From Salinarimonas rosea DSM 21201 (lineage in GTDB: Bacteria > Pseudomonadota > Alphaproteobacteria > Rhizobiales > Beijerinckiaceae), in NCBI RefSeq assembly GCF_000429045.1, contig NZ_AUBC01000004.1, positions 1 to 64,000 of the forward strand: 64,000 nt of DNA, in the 5' to 3' direction. The notes below the pieces were generated by a model. It saw only the letters and a program-made list of their open reading frames with translations. It ran no database searches and was not told the origin of the DNA. The position numbers and the translations under genes are program-made. Shown here piece after piece: positions 1 through 9,292 of the stretch. Every line of letters begins with the position of its first letter. Position 1 is the stretch's first letter.

Positions 1-1
1 G

Positions 2-334
2 GTGTTCCGCCCCTGGGGCTCGTACGAGGGTGTCGACCGCGGCGAGCGCTTCCAGGTCAAGCGCATCGTGGTCAAGCCCGGCGGCCGGCTGTCGCTGCAG
101 AAGCACTTCCACCGCGCCGAGCACTGGATCGTCGTGCGCGGTACCGCCCTCGTCACCGTGGGCGAGACCAAGACCCTCGTCCACGAGAACGAATCCACCT
201 TCATCCCGCTCGGCGCCGTCCACCGCCTCGAGAACCCCGGCAAGATCCCCCTCGAGCTGATCGAGGTCCAGTCCGGCTCCTACCTCGGCGAGGACGACAT
301 CGTCCGGCTGGAAGACGTCTACAACAGGACCTGA
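2..334 (+). CDS. Mannose-1-phosphate guanylyltransferase / mannose-6-phosphate isomerase, C-terminal part (partial)
   Basis: Only the last 110 or so residues lie in the window; the gene begins upstream. They form the cupin domain of type II phosphomannose isomerases (ManC/AlgA/CpsB family). The opening [10 protein letters not shown], the [10 protein letters not shown] metal-binding segment and the [14 protein letters not shown] strand are typical. Full-length enzymes of this family have an N-terminal nucleotidyltransferase domain making GDP-mannose and this C-terminal isomerase domain; the N-terminal half cannot be seen here. GDP-mannose is the substrate of the gmd-fcl pair at 25.5-27.5 kb, so this gene probably belongs to the same polysaccharide locus. 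The GTG at position 2 is internal and not the true start. Confidence 0.9.
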   Translation: MFRPWGSYEGVDRGERFQVKRIVVKPGGRLSLQKHFHRAEHWIVVRGTALVTVGETKTLVHENESTFIPLGAVHRLENPGKIPLELIEVQSGSYLGEDDIVRLEDVYNRT

Positions 335-371
335 TCGCAGCCAGCCGACGGATGTTCGCGCGCCGCGCGCG

Positions 372-1637
372 TCACCCGGCCACCGACGCGGCAGAGCCCG
401 TCTCTCGCGCGAGTGCCGCATCACGGTGCGGCTCGTCGGCCCGAGCCGGCGCGGCGGCAATCGCCTCCCGCCGCGAGGTGACGACGATCGCGCTGGCGAG
501 CACCAAAGAGAAGACAGGCGCCGAGATGTAGTACTGGCTCATGAACACGAAGGGCGCCGTGCACGGCAGCAGCGCGACGACTGCGCGCGGGGCCGCCCCG
601 ACCATGCGCACGAGCATGGCGAGGAGGAGCGCGAGCCCCACGATGCCGCTTTGGATCGCGATGACGCCGATGCCCGATGGCGGACCGACCGTGCTGAGGT
701 CGATCAGCCAATCGTGCTCGCGCAGCGCCTCATCGCGGATCGCGAGCCAGGTCTCCCAGGAGAGGCCGTGCGGCAGGAAGCGGCTGTTCCAGACCTCGGC
801 GAAAGCTGCGGCGAGACCGCCGAGACGGTAGTTCACGCTCATGTCCGCGGTGACGATGCCCACCGGATTGGACAGGAACTCCTGGAGCAGGATGACGGGA
901 CGCCCGCCGATGCCGAATGCGATCGCGAGGGCCAGCCCCGCGCCGCCGACGATCGCCGCCGGCAGCGCGAGCAGGAGGACGTACCGCGGCCAGAGCAGGC
1001 ACAGAAGGGCGCCTCCGAGCGCCAGGGCGAGGATGGCGCTCGAAGACTGCGCGAGGAGCACCGCCTGGGCGACGGCGAGCGCCGGGAAGACGGGACGGCT
1101 CCCGAGCAGGACCGCGGCGGCGCCGAGCATCAGGATGTGGAAGGCGTAGTGCGTCGGCTCGGGGGCGAGCGAGACGACGCCGCGCGCCGACAGCGGCATG
1201 TCGATGGGGACGGAGGACCAGGTGCCGAGCAGGAAGGCGAAGACGTGGGGGCTGATGATCTTCTCGACCAGCGCCACGCCGAGCCAGACGACAATGGCGA
1301 TCTCGATGCCACGTCGCGCCGCCGCCGTGTGGTCGCGCAGGACGACGAACAGCGTCGAGACCAGCAGCAGCGGCGCGACGTAGTTGAGCAGGAACTTGAG
1401 GTCCTGCATGCTGCCGGGGCCACCGTCGAGCAGAAGCAGCGCCACGCCGAGTGCCGCGAAGGCGGTCAGGAACACGCAATCGCGCGTGGGCATCGTGCGC
1501 ATGCCGAGAAGGCCCGTCCGCATGAAGAGGAAGGCGGCGACGATCAGCGCATAGGGCTGCATGTAGCTCGGCGAAGGCACAAGCTGGACGTAGGGAAAGA
1601 AGACCGCGGCGAGAAGGACCATACGGGCGAACGGCAC
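372..1637 (-). CDS. Polytopic membrane protein, Wzy/O-antigen ligase-like
   Basis: A 421-residue protein made almost entirely of hydrophobic helices (about 10-11), with a longer polar segment around residues 265-320 and a hydrophilic C-terminal tail. This is the layout of polysaccharide polymerases and O-antigen ligases, which act in the inner membrane on undecaprenyl-linked glycans. The family is too divergent to name a substrate. The GTG start is supported by a GGGAGA ribosome site about 6-8 bases upstream (minus strand). The Wzx-like and KpsC-like genes lie upstream on the same strand but 280 bases separate it from its neighbour, so it may have its own promoter. A second protein of this class is encoded at 21,287-22,636. 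Confidence 0.7.
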   Translation of the reverse strand: MPFARMVLLAAVFFPYVQLVPSPSYMQPYALIVAAFLFMRTGLLGMRTMPTRDCVFLTAFAALGVALLLLDGGPGSMQDLKFLLNYVAPLLLVSTLFVVLRDHTAAARRGIEIAIVVWLGVALVEKIISPHVFAFLLGTWSSVPIDMPLSARGVVSLAPEPTHYAFHILMLGAAAVLLGSRPVFPALAVAQAVLLAQSSSAILALALGGALLCLLWPRYVLLLALPAAIVGGAGLALAIAFGIGGRPVILLQEFLSNPVGIVTADMSVNYRLGGLAAAFAEVWNSRFLPHGLSWETWLAIRDEALREHDWLIDLSTVGPPSGIGVIAIQSGIVGLALLLAMLVRMVGAAPRAVVALLPCTAPFVFMSQYYISAPVFSLVLASAIVVTSRREAIAAAPARADEPHRDAALARETGSAASVAG

Positions 1638-1677
1638 GAACTTCTCTCCCTTGTCGTTTGGAGGGCGACCACCGCTA

Positions 1678-1687
1678 CGAAATTTCG
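1678..1687. promoter_or_regulatory. 10-bp perfect palindrome upstream of the Wzy-like gene
   Basis: CGAAATTTCG is a perfect 10-base palindrome about 41 bases upstream of the GTG start at 1,637, in a locally AT-richer part of the 280-base gap 1,638-1,917. It could be an operator, but no regulator is visible nearby and chance is not excluded. The rest of the gap holds no convincing gene or terminator. Confidence 0.2.
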
Positions 1688-1917
1688 AAAGCCCGGTTAA
1701 GCAAACCTCGAAGTCCGGCGCAAGCTCGGCGGCGCCTCAGACGACAAGAACCACCAAGAGTCGCGCAACGGTTGCTTGGTGCCGGGTGGTTCGGCGGCTA
1801 TTTCTACCATAGATAGTTCGTGCGAAACCTGCCACTTCGAAGCGAAGCCGGCTACGGCACGAGCTGTCCGCACGGAATTGTGACAGAGGCGAGGAGGACG
1901 AAGTGGGGCAAACGGGA

Positions 1918-3171
1918 TCACGGCGTCGTGTCGGTGTGGCGGCGCGACTTTCCGCTGGCATCGCCGCGGTGGCCGGGAATCGGGGACAGCAGGATGACGA
2001 GCTGCGCGAGCCGTGCAGCGAGGACGGTGCCTATGTATCCCTCCAGCGGGGCATCCGCCACAGCGCAAAGATAGAAACCGGCGGCCGCGGTCAGCGCGGC
2101 GAATCCACTCGCGGCGAGCACCCGCCCCTCGGCATCCCGCGCGAGCAGGTGAAACTCGACGATGCCGAAGATCTGCAGACCCGCGATTGCGCCGGCCATG
2201 ACGAGTGCGAGTGTAGAGATCGCATAGCGATCCCAGATCGCCGCCGGGAAGCCGGTCGCCTTGACGGAGATCAGCACCACGATCGCTGCGGCGGCGCTGA
2301 TGCCGGCGGCGGCGAGGAGTGACGACAGCGCCGGTGGGGGGGCGCCATCGTCCGCCCGACCCTTGATCACGATCGCTCCGATCCTCTGCACGAGAATATT
2401 CGTCAGGATTTGGCCACCCTGAAAGACGATGGCGACCACCCCGTACGCACCGGCCGCGGCAGGGCCGGCGGCGGCGTTCACTGCGGCACGATCCCCCAGC
2501 GCGATGGCCGCCGACAGTAAATAGGCAAAGTAGAGGCGCCAGCTCGTCGCCTCCACGCGGAACGGTGCCGGCTCGGTGGTACCGGACCGTGCTGAGGGCC
2601 CGAAGAGCACGGCCGTCAGCTCGCGACCCGCGACGAAGAGTGCGGCAACGGCGCTGATCGCTTCTCCCAGGAGTGCCGCCTCCCAGGAGAACATCCACCC
2701 TCCGATGACCACGAGGATGAAGGCGAAGGCGTTTCGCGCCAAGGTCAGGTTCCTGACGGCGGTGGAGCGGTCCGCTGCACGCATGATCGAGGTCGTCAGG
2801 CTCATGTATGCAGTCGCCAAGCCGATCACGCTCATGAGCAGCAAGGCCGACGCGCTGTAGGGCAGGAGCCCGAATGCGCCGGCCGCGGCCGCCATGACGC
2901 CGAGGACCGCGAAGCGCACTGCGAGCGTGGTCGCGGCGGCACGTGCGGAAGCGCGGATCTCCTGCGCCTGTCCGAGCGTCCACAGGCGCGGGTAGCTCTT
3001 CACCGTCGCCTCGACGGTTCCGAAGCTGAGCAGGATGCCGGAGAGTGCGCCCGCGCCCAGCAGCGTGACGAATTCGCCGAAGGCGGCCGGCTCGAGCACT
3101 TTGGCGAGCACGACGAGCTTCGCCAGCCCGAATCCCGAGGCGATCAGCATCAGCAGGAAGAAGGACGGCAC
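1918..3171 (-). CDS. Wzx-like polysaccharide flippase / MATE-fold transporter
   Basis: A 417-residue protein with about 12 hydrophobic segments. It starts in a helix followed by AKVLEPAAFGEFVTLLGAG, the first-helix signature of the polysaccharide transport (Wzx/RfbX) family. Such proteins flip undecaprenyl-linked repeat units across the inner membrane. The GTG start is preceded by GGAG about 10 bases upstream. It lies 68 bases downstream of the KpsC/S-like gene on the same strand and the two probably form one transcript. The C-terminal tail (GDASGKSRRHTDTTP) is polar and likely cytoplasmic. Paired with the Wzy-like proteins of this locus, it suggests Wzy-dependent assembly. Confidence 0.75.
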   Translation of the reverse strand: MPSFFLLMLIASGFGLAKLVVLAKVLEPAAFGEFVTLLGAGALSGILLSFGTVEATVKSYPRLWTLGQAQEIRASARAAATTLAVRFAVLGVMAAAAGAFGLLPYSASALLLMSVIGLATAYMSLTTSIMRAADRSTAVRNLTLARNAFAFILVVIGGWMFSWEAALLGEAISAVAALFVAGRELTAVLFGPSARSGTTEPAPFRVEATSWRLYFAYLLSAAIALGDRAAVNAAAGPAAAGAYGVVAIVFQGGQILTNILVQRIGAIVIKGRADDGAPPPALSSLLAAAGISAAAAIVVLISVKATGFPAAIWDRYAISTLALVMAGAIAGLQIFGIVEFHLLARDAEGRVLAASGFAALTAAAGFYLCAVADAPLEGYIGTVLAARLAQLVILLSPIPGHRGDASGKSRRHTDTTP

Positions 3172-3239
3172 GTCCCGGTGTCTCCGCTCTCTCGCGCCGG
3201 CGCGACGTGGCGCGCCCGCCTCGGCCGCCCGCGGAGCGC

Positions 3240-4682
3240 CTATCGGCTCCGCGCGTCCACGATCCCCGCGACGAGGCGCGAGAGGTTCTCCTCCGAGAAC
3301 AGGGTCGCCGCCGGTTGCGGATCGCCCCTGTAGCAGCCCCGTCCGAAGGCGACCATCTCCTCGACGTTGGTCGCCGCGGTGTCACCGAGATCGTAGCACG
3401 CCTCGTCGTTGAGGAGCGCGGCGAGGTGCTCGTACGACCGGATGCGGGTCGCGCCCGTGAAGCCGCCGAAGAAGACGTTGCCGGCGATCAGCGAGCGCCG
3501 GCCCATCAGGATCGCGTCGAGCCCCATCGTGCTCGCGATCGTCACGCACAACGAGGAGCGGGCAATCAGCTCGCGCCCGTTCTCCCGGCCCCAGATATAG
3601 CGCACGTTCGAGTGGCGGGCGCGGATCTCCGGCCAGCGGCCGGTCCTCAGCGCCCCGAACTGGTTGGGGTGCTCCTTCACATAGAGGATGCGATCGCCCG
3701 GCAGCGCCCTCAGGATCGTCTCCACGAAGGAGGGCTGGTCCGCCACGTGCGGCGTGAAGTAGGTGAGCGAGGCCTCGGGCTCGTATTGCAGCGGGTAGAC
3801 CACGTTTCGCCGTGAGAGTTCGTCGGGCATCGGGTCGTAGCCGCGCCGCGGGGCGAGCATGCTCCTCGTGTAGAGCACGTGTTCGGGGACCGCGCCTGCA
3901 TGGATGTAGTCGCCGTGAAGGCCGAAGGTGGCGCGCTTCCAGGTCGCGAGGCCGAGCCGCGCCAGCTGGATGCCCGAGGAGACGATCCCCGGGGTGAACA
4001 GGAACGGGAGCTCGCCGCGCCGGCCCTTGAAGTAGGACAGCTGCGAGCGGCCCAGGTTGGCGAAGCGGAAGTGGTATACCGGGCCGGCCCGGTCCGCGCG
4101 CACGCCCTCGACGTAGCGCACGATCGTCTCGCGCAGGGCGGCCTCCTCCTCGGCATCGAGCGGGGTCGTGCGCGCGCCGCGGGTGAGATCGAAGCCCGGC
4201 GTGAAGTAGAACCAGCCGGGAAAGTACGTGTTCGCCCAGAGCAGCGGGCGGCAGCCGTGCTTGCGGCACAGGTAGAGCAGCACATGGATGAGGAAGTGCG
4301 CCACCGGCTCGCTGAGGAAGGCGTCGTAGCGCTCGCGCTCGAGCAGATCCGCCACCGCCGCGTAGACGACGCCGGCGATGACTTGCCGCCGCTCCTCTGG
4401 AAACGACTTCAGGTGTCGATCGAGCGCGACCGGAGACCACGGGAAGCCGGTCACCGCGCGCAGGTCCTCGGGCTCCGACCAGCGGGGCGCATCGGCTCGC
4501 CGCAGCCCGTCGTGCACGACGCGCTGGAGGTTCAGCACCACCTCGCCGCCCTTCGCGCGCACGAGGCGCTCCTCGGCGTCCGTCTGGACGATGTGATGGT
4601 ACGTGGCGTCGGGATCGCGCGCCGCGAGAGTCGGAATTAGGTTGGCGAGGTAGCTGCGGGAGAGGCAGATTATCTTGGTCAT
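3240..4682 (-). CDS. Capsule polysaccharide biosynthesis protein (KpsC/KpsS-like transferase)
   Basis: The ATG at 4,682 gives a 480-residue protein beginning MTKIICLSRSYLANLIPTL; an upstream ATG at 4,739 would add 19 unlikely residues. The C-terminal half carries the signatures of the Capsule_synth family: ILYVKEHPNQ at about residues 325-335 and CVTIASTMGLDAILMG followed by a GNVFF strand about 45 residues later. KpsC/KpsS members add Kdo linkers to capsule lipid anchors; many relatives in other loci are unassigned transferases, so the donor and acceptor here are unknown. It is transcribed divergently from the long sugar operon starting at 4,920, and the shared 237-base gap probably holds both promoters. 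Confidence 0.72.
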   Translation of the reverse strand: MTKIICLSRSYLANLIPTLAARDPDATYHHIVQTDAEERLVRAKGGEVVLNLQRVVHDGLRRADAPRWSEPEDLRAVTGFPWSPVALDRHLKSFPEERRQVIAGVVYAAVADLLERERYDAFLSEPVAHFLIHVLLYLCRKHGCRPLLWANTYFPGWFYFTPGFDLTRGARTTPLDAEEEAALRETIVRYVEGVRADRAGPVYHFRFANLGRSQLSYFKGRRGELPFLFTPGIVSSGIQLARLGLATWKRATFGLHGDYIHAGAVPEHVLYTRSMLAPRRGYDPMPDELSRRNVVYPLQYEPEASLTYFTPHVADQPSFVETILRALPGDRILYVKEHPNQFGALRTGRWPEIRARHSNVRYIWGRENGRELIARSSLCVTIASTMGLDAILMGRRSLIAGNVFFGGFTGATRIRSYEHLAALLNDEACYDLGDTAATNVEEMVAFGRGCYRGDPQPAATLFSEENLSRLVAGIVDARSR

Positions 4683-4919
4683 ATCGATCCGTACGGGCGG
4701 GCACGCGTGGGCGCCTGCGGGGCGCGTGGCCGATAGCATCTCCCGGAAGCCGTGTCACCGTCGCACCACGCGCCTCGCCCCGATGCGGCCTCGAGGGCCG
4801 GCGAGTGCGCGGTGTTGCGTTCGCCCCCGGCCTCCGGTACCTACCGCCGCGGCCGAACGGCGGCGCGTGCCGCCCGATCGACCGGGAGAATTCGTCGTCC
4901 GAGGTGGAGCGGCTGCGCG

Positions 4920-5900
4920 ATGATCGAGGCGAAGGTTCTGCGGCTGCTCGGCCCGCGCGCGCTCTCCTGGGAGACCGTCGTGCTCGATCCGGAGCGGCTC
5001 GGTCCCTCCGAGGTGCTCGCGCGAACCGTCGTCTCCGCGATCTCGCCGGGAACGGAGATTGCCGCGTACGTCGGCGCACCGCCCCTGCGGCCCGGCCCCG
5101 CCTATCCGCGCCTGCAGGGCTACTGCAACGTCGCGCGGGTGGAGGCCACGGGCGCGGCCGTGAGGGCCTGCCGCCCGGGTGATCTCGTCCTCACCCACCA
5201 GTCCCATCGCAGCGCCTTCGTCTGCCCGGACGCCGAGATCCTCGTCGCGACCCGGGTCGAGCGGCCGGCGGCGCTGAGCGTCACCTACCTCTTCCATCTG
5301 GGCTATGCGGCCCTGTCGAAGGCGGGCTTCCGGCCCGGGCACGACGTCGCGGTGGTGGGCCTGGGCGCCATCGGCCTCGGCGCGGTGGCGCTCGCATCCG
5401 CCTTCGGCGGGCGGGTCGTCGCGTATTCGGACCAGGACGGCGCGCGGGCGCTCGCCCTGCGGCTCGGGGCGCGCGAGGCCAGGGCCAAGGACGATAAGAT
5501 GGCGAGGAGCGCCGACATCGTCGTCTCGACGGCGAACGGCTGGGGAGACTGGATGCTCGCGCTCGACCTCGCCGCCCGCGGCGGGACCGTCGCGGTGCTG
5601 GGCTTCCCCGGGCGCGGCCTGCCGCCACCGCAGGAGAACCCGCTCGCCTCGCATCTCTTCTACGACAAGCAGCTCAGCCTCGTCGCCTGCGGCATGGTGC
5701 CGGAGACGCCCGTGGCCGCGCACGAGATCCGCTTCACGCTGGGGCGCAATATGGAATTCCTGGCCGACCGCATCCTCTCAGGCGCGATCGACGCGGAGGC
5801 GCTCGTCTCCGACGTGCTGCCGGCCGAGCGGATCGGGGACGGCTACGAGCGGCTCGCGGCGCGCGAGGCCGGCGCCGTGACTTTCGCGCTGACGTGGTGA
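4920..5900 (+). CDS. Zinc-free MDR-family (alcohol dehydrogenase-like) oxidoreductase
   Basis: A 326-residue medium-chain dehydrogenase/reductase. The Rossmann motif VVGLGAIGLGAVALAS lies near residues 142-157, and the GroES-like N-terminal half includes SAISPGTEIAAY and GDLVLTHQSHRSAF. The cysteine ligands of catalytic and structural zinc in classical alcohol dehydrogenases are not evident. This resembles the dehydrogenases of amino-sugar and bacteriochlorophyllide pathways (ISPGTE type). The ATG at 4,920 follows GGTGGAG 13 bases upstream. Only four bases separate it from the next gene. As first gene of the operon it may oxidise a hydroxyl to a keto group ahead of the aminotransferase at 8,003; the substrate is unknown. 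Confidence 0.75.
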   Translation: MIEAKVLRLLGPRALSWETVVLDPERLGPSEVLARTVVSAISPGTEIAAYVGAPPLRPGPAYPRLQGYCNVARVEATGAAVRACRPGDLVLTHQSHRSAFVCPDAEILVATRVERPAALSVTYLFHLGYAALSKAGFRPGHDVAVVGLGAIGLGAVALASAFGGRVVAYSDQDGARALALRLGAREARAKDDKMARSADIVVSTANGWGDWMLALDLAARGGTVAVLGFPGRGLPPPQENPLASHLFYDKQLSLVACGMVPETPVAAHEIRFTLGRNMEFLADRILSGAIDAEALVSDVLPAERIGDGYERLAAREAGAVTFALTW

Positions 5901-5904
5901 GATC

Positions 5905-6984
5905 ATGACGCACGAACCCCTCGCCGTCGCCCTCGTCGGCTGCGGGCGCATGGGCGCCTTCACGAGCGAGGGCACGCGCGCCAGCGTCCCGCCGTGCTGG
6001 CTGCCGCTCAGCCATGCGGAGGCGGTCGAGGCCGTCGAGGGCCTTTCGCTCGTCGCCCTCGCCGAGGTGGACGCGACGCGTCGGAACGAGGCCGGGGAGC
6101 GCTTCCGCGTGCCCGCGCAGGCCCGCTTCGCGGACGCGGCGGAGATGCTCGCGGCCGTGCGGCCCGACATCGCGGCGATCGCGACCCGCAGCGACGTGCG
6201 CGCGGCGGCCGTCGAGGCCGCCCTCGCGGCCGGCGTGCGCGGAATCCACGCCGAGAAGCCCTTCGCGCCGACCCTCGGCGACACCGAGCGGCTGCTCTCG
6301 CGCATGGAGCGGGAGGGCGTCGCGTTCACCTACGGCACGGTGCGGCGCTTCATGCCGGCCTACCGCCGGGCGCGGGAGCTCCTCGCGGACGGCGCGATCG
6401 GCACGCTCCAGGAGGTCGCCGTCGATTTCGGCGCGGGCCAGCTCCTGCTGTGGACGCTGCCGCACGCGGTCGACCTCCTGCTCTACTGTGGCGGATCGTC
6501 CCCGGAGAGCGTCTGCGGCCGCGTCGACATCCCGGACGGGGCGGTCTCCGGCGAGACGATCGACGCCGACCCCGCGGTCCGCTTCGCGCGCGTGCGCTTC
6601 GCGGACGGCGCCCAGGGTGCCATCACGGCGGCGGGCGGCATGGACGTGCGGCTCTCGGGCACGGCCGGGACGATCCGGGTCCTGTCCGACGGCGCCGCGC
6701 TCGAGCTGGCGCGCCCGACGGCGCCGGGCGGCGCCTACCTCGACCGGGTCGAGCGCATCCCCGTCGCGCAGGCGCCGAGCGGGACGCAGGCGGCTTTCGC
6801 GGGCCTGCGCGACGCGATTCGCGGCACGGGCCCGATGCCGATGCCCCACGCCGACGTCGTGCTCGGCCAGCGCATCCTCGGGGCGATCGTCGTGTCGAGC
6901 CTCGACGGCGGGCGCGAGACGCCGCTCGCCGCGGTGCCGAGCGGGCTGACCATCACGGGGCGCTACCGGGGGAACATCGCATGA
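5905..6984 (+). CDS. Gfo/Idh/MocA-family oxidoreductase (first of two)
   Basis: A 359-residue protein with an N-terminal NAD(P)-binding fold (AVALVGCGRMGAF) and the HAEKPFAPTL segment around residues 115-125 carrying the conserved EKP lysine. The C-terminal alpha/beta domain (from about residue 130) includes DFGAGQLLLWTLPHAVDLL. Family members oxidise or reduce sugar hydroxyls; relatives such as WlbA/WbpB oxidise C3 of UDP-sugars before transamination. The start codon follows the previous stop by four bases, and the stop overlaps the start of the next gene in ATGA, so translation is coupled. The exact reaction is not predictable. Confidence 0.85.
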   Translation: MTHEPLAVALVGCGRMGAFTSEGTRASVPPCWLPLSHAEAVEAVEGLSLVALAEVDATRRNEAGERFRVPAQARFADAAEMLAAVRPDIAAIATRSDVRAAAVEAALAAGVRGIHAEKPFAPTLGDTERLLSRMEREGVAFTYGTVRRFMPAYRRARELLADGAIGTLQEVAVDFGAGQLLLWTLPHAVDLLLYCGGSSPESVCGRVDIPDGAVSGETIDADPAVRFARVRFADGAQGAITAAGGMDVRLSGTAGTIRVLSDGAALELARPTAPGGAYLDRVERIPVAQAPSGTQAAFAGLRDAIRGTGPMPMPHADVVLGQRILGAIVVSSLDGGRETPLAAVPSGLTITGRYRGNIA

Positions 6985-8006
6985 CGGCGCCCCGCCTGCG
7001 CACGATCATCCTAGGCTGCGGCAACATCGCCGGCGGCTTCGACGCCACACGGCCCGCCGACGCCGATCCGCTCACGCACGCGGGCGCCCTCGTGCGCCAC
7101 GGCGGCTTCGAGCTCGTCGCCTGCGTCGACCCGGACCTGCAGCGCGCGCAGGGCTTTGCCGAGCGCTGGGGCGTCGGCGGCGCCCATGGGACGGCCGAGG
7201 CGCTCGCGGGGCTGCGTGGCGGCGTGGATGTGGTCGTCGTCGCCTCGCCGACGGACCTCCACGAGGAGCACGTGGGTCTCGCCATCGACCTCGGCGCGCG
7301 GGCGGTCTTCTGCGAGAAGCCGATCGCGCCGACGCTACCGGCGGCGACGCGCATGGTCGAGGCTTGCGCGCGCGCGGGCGTCCTCATGGCCGTCAACCAC
7401 ACGCGCCGCTGGGCGCCGGACGTCGTGGAGCTGGCGCGCGACCTGAGGGCAGGGCGCCACGGCCCCGTCCGGTCGGCCTACGGTCTTTATAACAAAGGTG
7501 TGCTCAACAACGGCTCGCACATGGTCGACCTCGCCGCCTTCCTGCTCGGCGACCTCACGCTCGCGTGGGCCGGGAGCGCGGTCGCGGACCATTGGCCGGA
7601 CGACCCGACAATCCCCTTCACGCTCGTGGCGGAGGGTGGCGTGCCGGTACAGGTCGGCGTCGGGTACGCCGCGGATACCGCCCTGTTCGAGCTCCAGATC
7701 GTCGCCGCCGAGGCGGTGATCGCGATGGAGGCGGGCGGGGCCCGCTGGCGCGTCCGGCGACCTATCGACAACCCGGATTTCCGTGGATATAAGTCGCTCG
7801 CCGTCGGCGAGCCGGTCGACGGTACCTATCGTCTCGCCATGGCGGCAGCGGTCGAGAACCTCCACGCGGCGGTCATCGAGGGCCGGGCGCTCGCCAGCAC
7901 GGGCCGTACCGCGCTGGCCGCCCAGGCTCTGTGCGAGGCGATCAGGAGCGCATCGGGAGCGGATACGGCTTCTCTCGCGGCCTCGCGCCGGAATGGACTC
8001 TCATGA
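6981..8006 (+). CDS. Gfo/Idh/MocA-family oxidoreductase (second of two)
   Basis: A 341-residue protein with the Rossmann start TIILGCGNIAGGFD, the FCEKPIAP segment around residue 113 and a second-domain segment GLYNKGVLNNGSHMVDLAAF containing the HMVDL histidine typical of the family. It is clearly divergent from the preceding paralogue and so probably acts on a different carbon or in the other redox direction. The ATG overlaps the upstream TGA by four bases and its own stop overlaps the next ATG. Placed directly before the DegT aminotransferase, it is a candidate for making the ketosugar that is aminated. Confidence 0.85.
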   Translation: MTAPRLRTIILGCGNIAGGFDATRPADADPLTHAGALVRHGGFELVACVDPDLQRAQGFAERWGVGGAHGTAEALAGLRGGVDVVVVASPTDLHEEHVGLAIDLGARAVFCEKPIAPTLPAATRMVEACARAGVLMAVNHTRRWAPDVVELARDLRAGRHGPVRSAYGLYNKGVLNNGSHMVDLAAFLLGDLTLAWAGSAVADHWPDDPTIPFTLVAEGGVPVQVGVGYAADTALFELQIVAAEAVIAMEAGGARWRVRRPIDNPDFRGYKSLAVGEPVDGTYRLAMAAAVENLHAAVIEGRALASTGRTALAAQALCEAIRSASGADTASLAASRRNGLS

Positions 8007-9289
8007 CCACGTCTGTACTCGCCCTCCACGGCGGTGAGCCGGTGATCCGCGCTCCCCTCGAGCGTTTCCGCAGCATCGGGCCCGAGGAGGCCGACGCCGT
8101 CGCCGGCGTGATGCGCTCGGGCGTGCTCTCGGCCTTCATCGGCGCCGCCGGCCCCGGCTTCCTGGGCGGCGAGCAGGTGCTCGCCTGCGAGGCCAAGGCG
8201 GCGGAGCGCTTCGGCTTCCGCCATGCGATCACCGTCAATTCCTGGACGTCGGGACTGATCGCTGCCGTGGGCGCCATCGGCGTCGAGCCCGGCGACGAGA
8301 TCGTGACGACGCCGTGGACCATGGCCGCCACCGCCACCGCGATCCTCCACTTCAACGCGATCCCGGTCTTCGCGGACATCGACGAGCGCACTTTCAACAT
8401 CGATCCCACGTCGGTCGAGGCTTGCATCGGCCCGCGCACCCGCGCGATCATGGCCGCCGACATCTTCGGCCAGTCCGCCGACATGGAGCGGCTGCGCGCC
8501 GTCGCAGACCGGCACGGGCTGACGCTGATCACCGATTCGGCCCAGGCGCCCGGCGCGCTCTACAAGGGCGAGAGCGTCGGCAAGGTTGCGGACATCGGCG
8601 GCTTCAGCCTGAACTACCATAAGCACATCCATTCGGGCGAAGGCGGCATCCTCGTCACCGACGACGATCGGCTCGCACAGCGCATGCGGCTCATCCGCAA
8701 CCATGCCGAGGCGGTGATCGACAGCGACGATCCGCACGAGCTGTCGAACATGCTCGGATACAACTTCCGCATGGGCGAGATCGAGGCCGCGATTGCCGCG
8801 ACCCAGCTCGACAAGCTGACGGCGCGCATCGAGGGGCGCCAGCGCGTCGCCCGCGCCCTGGACGACGGCCTCGCCGGGCTGGAGGGGCTCGTCACGCCGC
8901 ACGTGCCCAACGAGAACTCGCACGTCTACTACGTCTACGGCATGCGGCTCGAGCCGGAGGCGGTCGGCGTCCCCCGCGCGCGGCTGGTCGAGGCGCTGCG
9001 AGCCGAGGGCGTGCCGTGGCTGATGGCCGGCTATCAGAACATCCACCGCCTGCCGCTCTTCCGCCACAAGATCGCCTACGGCTCGCAGGGCTTCCCCTGG
9101 AACCAGCCCTTCGTCTCCCGCGACGTTCCTTACGGGAAGGGCGTGTGCCCGACGGCCGAGCGGCTGCACGAGGAGACCTTCCTCGGCATCAACCTGTGCA
9201 TGGGCGAGTTCCCGCCCGAGGAGATCGCGCTCGTGGTCGAGGCCTTCCGCAAGGTGTGGGCGGGCCGCGACGCGCTGCGCGGGGCCTGA
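8003..9289 (+). CDS. DegT/DnrJ/EryC1/StrS-family PLP-dependent aminotransferase
   Basis: A 428-residue sugar or cyclitol aminotransferase. The start LALHGGEPVIRAPLERF resembles the AHBA synthase/scyllo-inosamine branch of the family. The PLP lysine lies in GFSLNYHKHIHSGEGG near residue 207, and DSAQAPGALYKG precedes it. Members transfer the amino group of glutamate or glutamine to a keto sugar. A second family member, PseC, is encoded at 15,675, so this enzyme probably makes a separate amino group. The ATG at 8,003 overlaps the upstream stop by four bases. Confidence 0.88.
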   Translation: MTTSVLALHGGEPVIRAPLERFRSIGPEEADAVAGVMRSGVLSAFIGAAGPGFLGGEQVLACEAKAAERFGFRHAITVNSWTSGLIAAVGAIGVEPGDEIVTTPWTMAATATAILHFNAIPVFADIDERTFNIDPTSVEACIGPRTRAIMAADIFGQSADMERLRAVADRHGLTLITDSAQAPGALYKGESVGKVADIGGFSLNYHKHIHSGEGGILVTDDDRLAQRMRLIRNHAEAVIDSDDPHELSNMLGYNFRMGEIEAAIAATQLDKLTARIEGRQRVARALDDGLAGLEGLVTPHVPNENSHVYYVYGMRLEPEAVGVPRARLVEALRAEGVPWLMAGYQNIHRLPLFRHKIAYGSQGFPWNQPFVSRDVPYGKGVCPTAERLHEETFLGINLCMGEFPPEEIALVVEAFRKVWAGRDALRGA

Positions 9290-9292
9290 GGC

